Position numbers and translations under genes: made by a program
Notes under the pieces: generated by a model
The model's input: only the letters and a program-made list of their open reading frames with translations
Database searches by the model: none
Told to the model about the DNA's origin: nothing
Shown: piece by piece, positions 34,980 through 45,797 of the stretch
Layout: each line of letters opens with the position of its first letter
Position numbering within the stretch: the first letter of the stretch is position 1
Assembly: GCA_001600455.1 (NCBI GenBank)
Contig: BCKC01000001.1
Span: 434,001 to 498,000 of the forward strand
Source: Endocalyx cinctus
Taxonomy: Eukaryota; Ascomycota; Sordariomycetes; Amphisphaeriales; Apiosporaceae
Direction: 5' to 3'
DNA: 64,000 bases

Positions 34980-36731
34980 ATGTCTGAATCCGAAATATCT
35001 TCAGCTGCTAACGTAATTGAAATTGAGAAACCTCCTTCTATGAGTCATCGTGCTCGAGTCCTTAGCATGACACAGTTCAACGACCCGAAAAAAAGGCGTA
35101 TCTCTTACGATGAGAGAGATCGACCTCTCACAAAGCGAAAGAGGGTAGGCGGCCCAGGTAGCACTAAGAAAAGCTATAAGATAGTTCTTCGACCACGAAA
35201 ATTTCCCTGGCTAGAACCCAATTTTGACCAAAATGGAAATCCTCTACCAGAAATGGAGCAACCTCCTAATCCCTATGACTTCTTAGATTTGGGACATGAC
35301 TTTGCTCCTGGCGATAGCAGCAATATTAATAACACCAGCCTAGATCAGCTTTCCCCTAGCTTTATAACATTGCCTACGGAAATCCGGGACGAGATCCTAC
35401 GCTACATCCTGATAGCCAATCGCCCTATTTCTGTCTTCAGGTGTTGGTCGATCGTTTTTCCTCGCGAAAAGCCTTGTTTAGATCTTGCAATTCTTTATAC
35501 ATGCCGGGTTCTTTTACAGCAAAGTTTACGGATCTTATATGGCGAAAACATCTTTATGTACACGTTCCGGGACCCGGCAGCTAATGACTTGTCAGCTTAC
35601 TCTGTGCGAGATAAGGTATACAACGCGTGTGAAATCCCGATCGACAAATACGGACACCTGATCCGGTTCATAAGAATTTGTGTCCCTGCGAATCGAATGA
35701 TGTCGTGGGAGTTGGAAGGGTTTTTCCTAGCCGCTATTACGAAATTCCAGCCCGGACATGGTCTTCAGACCAGGGCCAATATCCACACGGTCACCCTTGA
35801 AGTGCCCGCTATGACAGCTGCGGTCCTAAATTGGAGGGTTCCTGGGCGTTCGGACGAGGAGCTTCAGAATATTATCCCTATCTGCGAATTACTGAAACCA
35901 AGTAGACCTATATTTAAGGCCCTTGACAATCTACAAATGCAGCGGTTGCGCGTTGTGGCTAGAGATAAGAACGGTAACGTGTGGGAATCAGATAAAGACC
36001 TGAGATATTACGCCAAGCAAAAATTGATAGATGCCGAAGTGAGTGAAGGTCAAGATCCTCAACAAACGCTTCACTCCATGAACCCTACCGAAGCAATGAA
36101 ACGGTACTGGGAGGAAAGAGTTTCTAGGGCGAAGAGAGACCTGAGGAACACATGGTGGCGGATTGAATGCCTTGTATTCAACTGTGAAAAAGCAGTATAC
36201 GAGAAAGGATATTGGCGTAAGGTCCCAGACCAAGAGCTGTGGGAAGATAACCCTCGAAACCGTAAGCACTATTCACTACCGCAAGATTATAGGGAAACTA
36301 CCTCCAGCGAGAGAAACCATCGAGCTCCACGTACTCCTACAGCTACAGCTTCAAATTATGCTGCAGGCAATGGAATTGGCAAAAACCCAAAGACTGTAGC
36401 GTCTCGTGCTAAAGTCCGAGCGACCACTTCAAGAGGCAGGGGAAAAGCAAGTAAGAAATCTAGACTGACCATACTTCCTCTATCTGAGGCCAGGGTAAAA
36501 GGCAAGCAGGCGAAGTCCAAATCTTCTTCTCAAAAACGTACTGAGCAATGGATTGAGAGTGTGAGCCCACCTAGCGAGGGCAATGAATCTCCTTCCCCCG
36601 GCATATCCGCTGCGGCTAGTGCCGACCACAACATCATCCCTGAAGATAACGTTGATGATACTGATATAGAAAATTATCTGAATGACGAAGGCAATTCAAG
36701 TACGACGTTCGTCAAAGAAACAAAAAAGTAG
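34980..36731 (+). CDS. F-box-like protein of unknown function
   Basis: A single exon gives 583 residues. A short F-box-like motif starts near residue 128 (FITLPTEIRDEILRYIL), followed by LAILYTCRVLLQQSLRILYGEN. This arrangement is common in a large set of fungal proteins with an F-box-like N-terminal helix pair and no assigned partner. The N-terminus is basic and may be nuclear (KKRRISYDERDRPLTKRKR). The C-terminal 150 residues are disordered, Lys/Arg/Ser-rich, and end in an acidic segment. If it is a true F-box it would bind Skp1 in an SCF ubiquitin ligase; the degenerate motif makes that uncertain. It converges with POL31. Confidence 0.75.
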   Translation: MSESEISSAANVIEIEKPPSMSHRARVLSMTQFNDPKKRRISYDERDRPLTKRKRVGGPGSTKKSYKIVLRPRKFPWLEPNFDQNGNPLPEMEQPPNPYDFLDLGHDFAPGDSSNINNTSLDQLSPSFITLPTEIRDEILRYILIANRPISVFRCWSIVFPREKPCLDLAILYTCRVLLQQSLRILYGENIFMYTFRDPAANDLSAYSVRDKVYNACEIPIDKYGHLIRFIRICVPANRMMSWELEGFFLAAITKFQPGHGLQTRANIHTVTLEVPAMTAAVLNWRVPGRSDEELQNIIPICELLKPSRPIFKALDNLQMQRLRVVARDKNGNVWESDKDLRYYAKQKLIDAEVSEGQDPQQTLHSMNPTEAMKRYWEERVSRAKRDLRNTWWRIECLVFNCEKAVYEKGYWRKVPDQELWEDNPRNRKHYSLPQDYRETTSSERNHRAPRTPTATASNYAAGNGIGKNPKTVASRAKVRATTSRGRGKASKKSRLTILPLSEARVKGKQAKSKSSSQKRTEQWIESVSPPSEGNESPSPGISAAASADHNIIPEDNVDDTDIENYLNDEGNSSTTFVKETKK

Positions 36732-37712
36732 CAACAATGATAAGGAGTCTGGTTTTGGCGGCAGGTGGGAGGGCTGGTCCAACTCATTAGAGTGACGAAG
36801 GAGGTACCGATAACGCACCCCCCTCAATGGCGAATATACATCATTATTCACCTCAACTCGACAACGATGGTTATCAAATAATTGAGTAGGTGCTAAGAAG
36901 CACCCCCTATCAGATATTTGCTTATTTGCTTCGAGAGATGGATGAGAAACAAGAGAGAAACAAAATCACTTTCTACACTACACTCTCCGGGTAGACATGT
37001 GTCGTTCACAATGCACACTACAATGAATGTCTGCCAATAAAATGAGGCTGGACAAACTACTATAAGAGAGGTACTCTTCTCTCATTTTTAAACCTTAGAC
37101 TTCTAATAGACCTTTTCAAATCCTCTCAGTTACTGACGGACTGATCGTTTGCGCTGCGTTTTTTTTTCACTTTCAAACCACGTAGATATGCCGTATTCAA
37201 ATACGGTAACTTCTTTTAAACGCACTCACACATACACACATTACACGGACACAGTCTCATAAAGTACTTGCGTATCATTTGCGATGGAGGAGAAACCTGG
37301 AAAGGAAACGAGTCATGTTTTCGGACAATACTCATGGTTCTTATGGAATCTAGCATTGAATTCATGAAATCTCGAGGAAGAAGAGATAATTAAGATAGAA
37401 TATTCTCCTCATTTAGTTGATTTAATATTCGAAGATGTTTTTATGTAATTATTGTTTATATTGCAGTGCGTGACAGTGACTATCTTTAATTGTACATCTC
37501 CATCATAGAAAGACTTTATCTTTGATGGAGAAAAAAAATAAACACTTTTATAAACACTTTTATCAACGCTATGCTAGTAATCTAAGCACTGTAGGTACGG
37601 TATGACTTTTTTTCTGCCCCCCACCTATGTATTCATATAACCATACCGTATCACATTTTCTTATCCCTGTTGTTTTTTTCCCGTTCCCCTTTTAGAGAGA
37701 AGATTCGCTTCT
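36732..37712. other. Convergent 3' spacer (1 kb)
   Basis: This is a tail-to-tail spacer between the F-box-like gene and POL31. It is AT-rich. A direct repeat of about 13 bp, ACACTTTTATAAACACTTTTATCAA-like, occurs at about 37542-37566. No gene is supported. Confidence 0.45.
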
Positions 37713-39395
37713 TCAGCTACCAACGGAAAAAGAGACAACCTCGACATCAAGCGTTTCCGAATCCACAAGCACGATCTGTTTCGATTTAGAAAACGACGGC
37801 ACGGCCACTAAACGAACGACCTGTCCCTCCGGACCGAAAATAACGCGAGTTCCGAACTCAGGCTGACATCCGACGAAGTACAGGTGAGGACACTGCGTCA
37901 GGACGAACGGATCATCGTCTTGAAAGGGGTAACTCCAGAGCGTATCGGGCGCGGTCGGCGCGCAGCACCGCCACCTGCACATAGCCTCCATCATGCCCAA
38001 CCGGTCCTCGCTTTCGTCCTCGCTGCCGCTGCTATCGATATACTTGAACACGTCGTCCACGTTTTGGCCTCCCGTCCCGAGGACCCGCCACCCGTCCACC
38101 TCGGCTTCCCAGGGGTTGGTGACGGGATCGAACCAGCCCGGCTTCGCCTTCGGATCCTTCGCGGTGTTGGGTAAAGCGGCCCAGGCCCTCGACCGGCTGA
38201 ACATGGCCGTGTGGATGCCCTGCTGCGGGTAGCTGGCGTTGGCCGGGTCCTGGGGGCCCGGGAGCAAGGTGACGGGGATGGAGGGCAGTAGGGTGGCGAG
38301 GAAGTCGTCCAGAAGCTTCGAGGGCTGGGCGTTGTACGAGCTCGCGTCGTAGCCGTACTTCTTCATCTGCTGCTCCTTCTTGCGACTCTCCTTCTCCAAC
38401 GTTGTGATCGGCGGCGCTTCTTCCGTCGTGCGCGAGCATATCGAGTTCCCCGCTATGATGAGCCGGCTGATCTGCGCGAGCTCCCGCTGCGCGCCCGGTT
38501 CTAAGGCTTGGCCCAGCAGATATTCCAGCAGGAGGCCTAGCTCGAGCGCGTGCGAGGCGTCGCGGCCCGAGAACTCCAACCCGGACACGACGGCGATCTT
38601 TCCCCGGCTGCCGGGTTTCGGTTCTTCGTCGTCGTCCGCCATCACCTCGTCTTCGTCCTCTTCCGCTTTAGGTTTTCGGTCGACCGGCGGCGGCGGCGGT
38701 TTCGTCGATAAGGACCAACGGTCCGGCTGGGGGGGTAGATCGGGGAATTTGAGGTCGAGGACCTCGAGCTCGCCGTTGACGTTCTCGGTGCCCATGACGG
38801 CGACGACGCAGCCGGTGACGAGGGCGACGTCCCGGAGGACGTCGCCGACGAGGCGTATGCGGCCGGACTCGTCCTCGAGGGTGACGGCGTCGGCGTCGTC
38901 GTCGCCCGCGCCGTGGTACTTCTGGTGCGGGGTGACCGGGGCCGAGACCCACCGGTCTTTCGATACGTCCTCGAGGATGTTGGGCTTGAGCGCCATCTCC
39001 ATGTACACGGTCCCGGCGACCCAGCAGAGCTCGCCCTGGCGGATGTCGAGCACGCGCTCGACCTTCTTCGCCGGCTCCCCGCCGATCACGGTGTCGGCCC
39101 AGGACGCCGACGCTACCTTCTCCACCGCCGGCTTGATCTTGGTCAGCCGCAGGAAATACATGTCGGCGTACTGCTGCTGGTACGTCTTCTCCTTGTTCAG
39201 GTCGAACGTGTGCAGCGGTTGGTACGTAGACGGATATCTCTGAAGCGGCTCATTTTTTGGTTGTGAAGCCCTTTAAGGAGGTTTACGTTAGTGATATCTT
39301 AACTATTGTTTTTTCATCAACGAAATAAAATAAAATAAAACTTACGAAGGACTCCGTAGTAAATTTCCGGGTATATTTTCGAGGAGTTTATCCAT
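37713..39395 (-). CDS. POL31: DNA polymerase delta small (B) subunit
   Basis: Two exons (39395-39346 and 39270-37713) give 535 residues. The N-terminal region contains QQQYADMYFLRLTKIKPAV and an OB-fold region (LDIRQGELCWVAGTVYMEM, LEDESGRIRLVGD, VTGCVVAVMGTE). The phosphoesterase-like domain follows (KIAVVSGLEFSG, LIIAGNSI, IPVTLLPGPQDPAN), ending with CPHLYFVGCQPEFGTRVI. These match yeast Pol31 and fission yeast Cdc1. The phosphoesterase fold is inactive in this family. It scaffolds the catalytic and third subunits of polymerase delta for lagging-strand synthesis in the nucleus. The start (MDKLLENIPGNLLRSPS) is set by the first in-frame ATG and a clean phase-2 intron of 75 nt. An acidic insertion (EEDEDEVMADDDEE) lies between the two domains. 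Two ACGCGT sites lie 129-147 nt upstream (separate entry). Confidence 0.95.
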
Positions 39396-39893
39396 TTTCA
39401 CTTAAGTTTCATAGATATCTTTGCTTTTCTTCTTTCCCCTTATTTTTCACTGTTTTTCTTTTCTGGATAGGTATGAAAAAAATGATTGGAGGGGCATATA
39501 TGATGAGATAGATAGATGATGGAACGCGTTATTCAGACGCGTTTTTGAGTTGCAGGGTGTTTAATTGATTTTGTGGCGCATGACATTTGTTCGGAGGTCA
39601 AGTGGCGTGAGCTTAAGGTGGCTGAAGCTCCAGGATGATCATATGCAGGACCCCTGTTTTTGGCGGGGTAAGGCTGAGCAAGGCTATCAATTTTTTTTTT
39701 TTTTCTAAGCTATTTTCTTCAATTTTTTCTTTCTTTTCAATAGGTACATAGGTACATCCTAAAAAGCGACCAATTTCTCCAAATCGAAGATCCGATAGGA
39801 TTGAAACTTAATGATAATATATCTGCGTTAAAAGAAGTACAATTATTATTTATTTATATTTAAGAGCGTCATAATTTATCTATAGAAAATATC
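39396..39893. promoter_or_regulatory. Shared divergent promoter of POL31 and YTM1
   Basis: This region of about 500 nt separates two divergent start codons. It holds a pair of ACGCGT sites near POL31 and a T run at about 39691-39705. Expression of both genes in growing cells would make a shared promoter plausible, but only the arrangement is seen. Confidence 0.6.
39524..39542. promoter_or_regulatory. Paired MCB-type sites (ACGCGT) upstream of POL31
   Basis: Two ACGCGT hexamers at 39524-39529 and 39537-39542 lie 13 bp apart, centred about 138 nt before the POL31 start. ACGCGT is the MluI cell-cycle box bound by the MBF complex (Swi6/Mbp1 in yeast, Res/Cdc10 in fission yeast), which switches on replication genes at G1/S. 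Regulation here is inferred from motif and gene identity. Confidence 0.65.
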
Positions 39894-41475
39894 ATGGACT
39901 CCTCCGTGGGCCATCCAGCAGCCACCACGGCTCTGGTCGAGTCCCCCCAGGTCCGAGTTATCTTTACCACCACATCGCCCGAACTTCAATTACCAGAAGG
40001 AAAAAGTCAATTATTAGTTCCGTCAGGTATGTTCCCTTTTTATTTCTATTTACATATCTATAATGTATCATAACAATTTAAATTGACACACCTAAAATTC
40101 AGATATCAAGCGCTATGGCCTCTCCCGCGTTCTCAACTCGGAAGCGATGCTCGACACCGCCTCGCCGATCCCCTTCGACTTCCTGATCGACGGCGCCTTC
40201 CTACGAACCTCTCTGGAAGAATACCTCCGCACCGAGGGTCTCTCGTTCGAGACCACCCTCACCCTGCAGTACGTGCGCAGCTTGATCCCGCCCGTCTACC
40301 AGGCGAGCTTCGAGCACGACGACTGGGTCAGCGCCGTGGACGTGATGTCGCGAAGCGCGCGCTGGTCCGGCGCCGACGACGATAAATTCCCCGCCGGCTG
40401 GGATCGGATCGTGTCCGCTTCGTACGACGGCCTCCTCCGGATATGGGATAAGTCGGGGCGCGTGCTGGCCGCGACGGCGCCGGGACACGCGGCGAGCGCA
40501 AAAGCGGTCAAGTTCGTATCGCCCACGCAGATCGCGTCGGCGGGGCTCGATCGCACCGTCCGCGTGTGGAAGTACGTCGAGGCCGACGACGGCCTGTCGG
40601 GATCGCTGAAGCCGACGCTCGAGCTGTACGGACACAAGGCCTCGGTCGACGCCTTGGACGTGCACGGTCCTACGGGCCGGATCCTCAGCGCCTCGGCCGA
40701 CGGCAGCGTCGCGCTCTGGAGCACCTCGAAGAGCTCGGCGCCGCCCGCGCCCGAGTCCCTGTTACCGATCCGAGCGAGCAAGAAGCGGAAGATTTCGTCT
40801 GCTGCTACTTCTTCCGCGCCTCAAAGAGGTCCCTTGTCGTTGATACAAGTTCACGGATCCTCTCCCGCGACGGGTGTATGTTTCGATCCTAAGGACGCTA
40901 CCGTGGCCTACAGCGCCTCGCGGGACCACACGATTCGCACTATCGACTTGACGACGTCGAAGATAGAAAGCTCCATCGCCACGTTACACGCCTTGACCTG
41001 CCTCACCCCCTTACAACGACAAAACGCCGTGCTCCTCGCCGCCGGAACCTCGGCCCGCCACGTCACCTTGATCGATCCCCGCGTATCCTCGGCGACGACT
41101 TCGGTCTTGACGCTGAGAGGTCACAGAAACGTCGTCTCCTCCGTCGCCGTCAGTCCCGAGAACGACTACTCCCTCGCCTCGGCTTCGTTCGACGGTACCT
41201 GCCGGATATGGGATTTGCGAAGCGCCAAGACCGTCTCGGGCACGGCGGGAGGCAACGTGTCCGAGTCCGTGTACGTGATCGAGCGGCAAAAGGGACCCGG
41301 AAAGAAAGTCAAGAGCGACGTGCCCGGACTGGGCGAGAAGGTCTTCTCCGTCGCTTGGGATAAGGAATGGGGCGTCGTGAGCGGCGGCGAGGATAAGATG
41401 GTGCAGGTCAATCGCGGAAGCGACCTTTTCGCCCCTACTGCCGGTGCTGATGGGGATACGGTGATGAAGGATTGA
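39894..41475 (+). CDS. YTM1: Ribosome biogenesis WD-repeat protein YTM1 (WDR12)
   Basis: Two exons (39894-40026 and 40103-41475) give 501 residues. The N-terminal NLE (ubiquitin-like) domain spans about residues 20-105 (VRVIFTTTSPELQLPEGKSQ through TLQYVRSLIPP). It is the part that the Rea1/Mdn1 AAA ATPase pulls on in yeast. About seven WD repeats follow; clear ones include IVSASYDGLLRIWDKSG, SAGLDRTVRVWKYVE, ILSASADGSVALWS, VAYSASRDHTIRTID, LASASFDGTCRIWD and a final VVSGGEDKMVQVN. Ytm1 works with Erb1 and Nop7 in maturation of the 60S precursor in the nucleolus. The intron falls after LLVPS and is removed in phase 1. A basic linker, SKKRKISS, lies between blades and could aid nuclear import. 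Confidence 0.95.
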
Positions 41476-41838
41476 GGGTTGGATATTTAATTTTCCTAAT
41501 TTAAAAAGAAAGGAAGGGGAAGCCGAAAATAGAGATAAAAAGAAAAAGATAAAATTGCATCCATTCATATATCCTGTTTATATAGGTTTAGATTTTTCTC
41601 TCGCGGAGTTCGATACATAGGTCGGTACAGAAAACAAAAAAGCGGCTTTCTTCTTTTGGTGCTTGAAATATATTTCATTATACCCACCGATATTTACTAA
41701 TAACGAGCCGGTTGAAAGAAGTGAACACGAATGAATTAATTGGTGTCGTATATACTATATATGTATAAATATATTAATACCCATTACCCTAATAACCCCA
41801 AACACCGCTTTCCTAACGTCGTTCAGTTCATTCATTTA
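41476..41838. other. Convergent 3' spacer
   Basis: This is a short AT-rich tail-to-tail spacer between YTM1 and the exonuclease gene, with A-rich words suitable for 3' end formation. Nothing else is seen. Confidence 0.45.
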
Positions 41839-43653
41839 TTACGTTCCTGAAACCCCCACCATCGCCGCCACGGCTGAATAATATTTCTTCAAATCCTCAG
41901 GATTCATCCCACCGGTGATCTCCCGTAATTTTTCCAAGCCGGCCGCATCGACCAACCGGCTGCCCTCGAACTGCGCGGCACCTAATATGTATCCCCTCAC
42001 GGTATTGGTCTGGAGCGGAGGGTCGCGCAATAAACTAGCGATATCTTTCGGGGAGAGACCCTCGTTGTTGCGCCAGATGAAATAAGCGCGGAGATGGGAC
42101 ATCCTGACTTTGGGTTCGGGTTGCTTAGCGCGGTAGTACGTGGCGAGGTCCGTGGCGGCGGTTACTCGGGGGTCATCGGTGGGAACTTTTTTGGTAGGTA
42201 ACGGAGTTTTGGTACGGGCTGTGGTTGTGGCTTTTCGTTTGGGTTTGGTTGGTGTGGGATTTGCGGGCGATGGTATAGTGGTTCCGACTTTGCTTTCGGC
42301 CGACGTCGAGGCCGAGATCGCGGGATCTGCGGGGTCCTCGTTTTCGATGCTGCGCTGGACGGAAGAGATAAATTCGTCCGAAGCGGCGAGGCTGCTACTA
42401 CTGTCCGAGAGACTCGAGTCGGTAGAGGTATCCCCTAGCACGTCTTCGAGGACCTCTTCTTTGGAAGTATCCAGTTCCAAGCCATCCGTCAGACGGATGG
42501 GCAGGTTAAGCTCCGCGAAGTACGGGCGGGGAGGGCAGGGTTCCAGCTGTTTCCGGTGATGTTCTAGAACGTAAAAGAGCTGCATACCCGCATATGCATC
42601 AGAGGCCGAGTCTACATTACAATGAATAAGCTTCCAACGGTCTACTTTTAAATAGGTCGAGAAAAAAAAAAAGACAAAGGAAATGATCTACTTACACTCG
42701 ACTTGACTTATATTCAGCGGCTTCGCCCAATCGCTAGCACGCACGTCGGATCCCTTAAAAAGGGGGAGGTGAAGGTATTCCTCGGTCTGAACCGCTAGAG
42801 CGACGAGCCTCTTGTTGATCTTCTGGTATTCGCCCGAGTTGCAGTAGGTCACCAACCTGTACAGATGGCTGAGCTCCAGCAAACCCTTGGACTGGACCCC
42901 GAGGTGCTCCCTTACCCGCGTGGTATCGCCCTTGATCGAGACCCCGACCTTGGTCACGCGGTCGTCCTCCATGATGGCCTTGAACGAGGGCGCGACCAGG
43001 TCGTCGTTGCCGGCGAACACGGCGACGTGGAAGAGGCCGATCCGGCCGGGGCTCGCCAGCTGGATGAGCGACACGTTCTTCTTCGGACCTTCCCATTTCG
43101 GCGCGTTGGGGACCCATTCAATGTCGAACCCGAGCACCTCCTCGTTCATGAAGTATTGCTGGCACACCTTCTCCATCGTCTGCTTGCTGCGGCAGTAGTG
43201 CACCTTCACGCGCCGTTCGGTCCCGTCTTCGTCGGGGCCCCGATAGAGCGTGTAGGACCAGAACGACTCCCTCGACCCGGCGCGGGCTTTCTTGGCGGCG
43301 TAGAATAGCTCTTTGGAGGGTTTGAAGTCTAACACGGGGAACGGCGGGTGATCCGACACTTTACGTTCCTCCGCCTTCTTCTCCTCCTCCTCCTCCTCCT
43401 CCTCTTTGAGCTTGCCCGGAGCTTCTACGTTTCCATCGGCAGGTTTATTGGGTTCGGGGATTGTCTTCGCAACTCCACCTTGCGCGTCGTAAGACTTAGA
43501 CGGCGGTTCCTGGTCTGTGTGAAGAAAAGCGGTTTGCGGCTGATTGACAGCCGTACGAGGTTCACTAACAAGCCGGGAAGCGGCAGGCGAGAACGATAGA
43601 CCGCGCGACGGATGCCATAAGAAATGCTTAGGAGGCGGTGTCGTCGTAGCCAT
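41839..43653 (-). CDS. DEDDy-type 3'-5' exonuclease (RNase D/WRN-like fold)
   Basis: Two exons (43653-42696 and 42611-41839) give 576 residues. The first catalytic pair is D177 and E179 in EEVLGFDIEWVP. The middle motif region reads TKVGVSIKGDTTRVREHLGV. The last motif spans the splice junction and reads YSASDAYAGMQLFYVLE, with Y320 and D324, so the DEDDy set looks intact. The fold acts on RNA or DNA ends with two metal ions. This fungal group is usually annotated simply as 3'-5' exonuclease or exonuclease domain protein, and the natural substrate is not evident. An N-terminal disordered region contains a Glu run. The C-terminal 230 residues are Ser/Thr/Pro/Lys-rich with a conserved-looking terminal segment, GLSPKDIASLLRDPPLQTN, found in several fungal homologues of this kind. 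A frame opening at a TTG at 43686 was not used because the first ATG is at 43653. Confidence 0.9.
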
Positions 43654-44462
43654 TATAGGACTTCGTGGGGGGCTAGAAAGAGTCAAGGATTGTAAAAGAT
43701 TAGCTATAAAATGTATATTTTTTTATTATTATTTTCTATATAAATAAAGTTTCACTATCTGCACATGCGGGCGGGGTGCAGCCGGAGGGGATCCTGAATG
43801 AAGAAAATTAATTACGGGACGAACCACGATGTAACGGGAATTGCACAGGGCAGAATAACATTGAATTGCGACCGTCTCAGAGCATGGTAGAATGGCTCCG
43901 AGGTTGTAAGGAAATTCATGGGTGGATAATAATGATTGACGACTGGAGACAGTACTCCATGATGTATCGCGCGGCGTGAGGCGATTGGTAAAAGAAGCAA
44001 GACTTTCAACTTGATATTTAGGCAGACGCGTCGCCAAAAGTAGGTGAAGCTTTAGGGAATAAGTGGGTGGAGGTTTTGTTGGCTTCGTTACCTATTACAT
44101 ACGCTAATCACAGCGTAACTTACGCTGGAATGTAAACAACCCCGCCGTTAAGGTGATACTATCTGATAATTGCATTATTCTGGGTTGAAGCTCGCGATAT
44201 TGGCTTACCGATTATAATCAACTTTGGGCTAGAGAGTATTCCGTCCCAGTGAATAATTTACACTATTACGAAAGTATCACATAGACCAAGAACCGACGTC
44301 GACTGTTTTACCGACTATCTCAGCAGAGAGAATTAAATCCGGGGTAATATAATACCCCATAACGCGAAAAATACGGAAGAGAGAAAAAAAAAAGACTTCC
44401 CGCACCACTGAGATTTACGATATCTAAGCACGAAGGGCAGCAAAAAAACATAGGTGGAGAAA
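43654..44462. promoter_or_regulatory. Divergent upstream region, exonuclease / LSM5
   Basis: This region of about 800 nt lies between divergent starts. It is AT-rich near 43.72-43.75 kb. No gene is supported; open frames are short and overlapping. Confidence 0.5.
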
Positions 44463-45145
44463 ATGGCAACATCTCAACTCTTACCTCTTGGTGCGTACCC
44501 AATAACTCCCAAATATATATATCCTCCTTTTTGCAAGACACTTACTGAGCTAACACGAACGCAGAACTTATCGACAAATGTGTCGGATCTAGGATATGGG
44601 TCGTCATGAAGGGAGACAAGGGTTCGTAGCCTTTTATTTTCGTTTTCTTTTCTTACCCAAACCTTCTCCGTGTTGGGGCGGGTTTGGGGGATAAGCTTTT
44701 GCTTGCCTGTGTGTGGAAACGATTTTGCTAACGCATAGGATCTCGTATCGTGTATAGAATTCAGCGGTACACTTCTCGGATTCGACGATTTCGTCAGTAA
44801 GTAGTTTTCTCCCTGGTCTTTTGCCTTCTTCCCTTTCGGATCAGGAAGAGGGAAGAAAAATATACGCTTCAGCTAACGATGAATGAAACAGATATGGTTC
44901 TCGAGGATGTGACGGAATTGTAAGTTGATTATTATGTCAAGGAATTAAAACGTATAAATGCCTAACCCTAAAATCCTAGTGACTACTCCGGAAACCACAC
45001 CAAACTGCCCAAGATCCTACTAAACGGCAACAACGTCTGTATGGTATGTATATTTCCCTTGTACTATCTTGTATCTTCCAGAAAGCGAACTAATGTTACC
45101 GTCAAATAGTTGATACCGGGAGGCGAAGGGCCTATGGCTACGTGA
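44463..45145 (+). CDS. LSM5: U6 snRNA-associated Sm-like protein LSM5
   Basis: Six tiny exons give 83 residues: 44463-44490, 44565-44621, 44758-44796, 44892-44919, 44980-45043 and 45110-45145. No exon is long enough to stand out as an open frame. All phases agree. The product begins MATSQLLPLELIDKCVGSRI, has the Sm1 motif MKGDKEFSGTLLGFDDFVNM and the Sm2 motif KILLNGNNVCMLIPGG, and ends EGPMAT. That is the normal Lsm5 length and ending. Lsm5 is part of the Lsm2-8 ring that binds the 3' end of U6 snRNA in the nucleus and of the Lsm1-7 ring in cytoplasmic mRNA decay. Intron 2 has an unusual donor (GTTCGT) and a distant acceptor beyond a nearer CATAG, so it is the least certain junction, but only this choice keeps EFSGTLL in frame. 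Confidence 0.94.
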
Positions 45146-45797
45146 TGGACCTAGCGTACTTACCCTCTGTTTGTTATTACTCCCTATGATGGCTTTCCGT
45201 GCCGTTATGTGCTGGATGGATACGGATATGCATCACTAAGCTCGAGAATGAGACTTAGGAATTGACTAGGGATTATTTAATGTTTATCACGAGTAGTATA
45301 AGAATCACGACCATGAGGTTGGGTATATAATACCCAAGCAAGTATTATCACCGCTGGTAGATACGAAGAATAAGAAAAATAAGTTCAAGTCAATCTAGTA
45401 TTTATTGGTGAAAGAATCAGACCGGAATCCTATCCTCCATGATCTTGGTAGACAGGAGAAAAAGACCCGTCTGAAAAAGACTATCAACTCAGCTGCGATG
45501 CTGACTATTTAGATTGACATCATGCGTAAACACGAATTCAGTACTTCGTGTTTTAACCAGTAATAAGAAAAAAAAAGAAAAGAACCTCCTTAACGCCGAC
45601 CTAGTCATCCATTCATGATTGACAAATGCTTCCTACTCCGACCCCATAAATCCGAGTGCGCCAGGTGATGAAAAAACATTCATTTGCTGAAGATGTCAAA
45701 AGCCTCACTTCATTAAAACGAACGAAGCTGAGGGATTAAGAAAATGGAAAATGACAAAGGGGTAATAAGAGTAGTGGCGAATGACCATTTTGGTTTT
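45146..45797. other. Convergent 3' spacer, LSM5 / RPB11
   Basis: This tail-to-tail spacer of about 650 nt holds both 3' UTRs. No gene or notable repeat is seen. Confidence 0.5.

Noticed and set aside
38032..39266. Long open frames antisense to POL31
   Set aside because: They are shadows of a GC-rich coding exon; composition is Arg/Pro/Gly-rich and the sense strand is clearly POL31.
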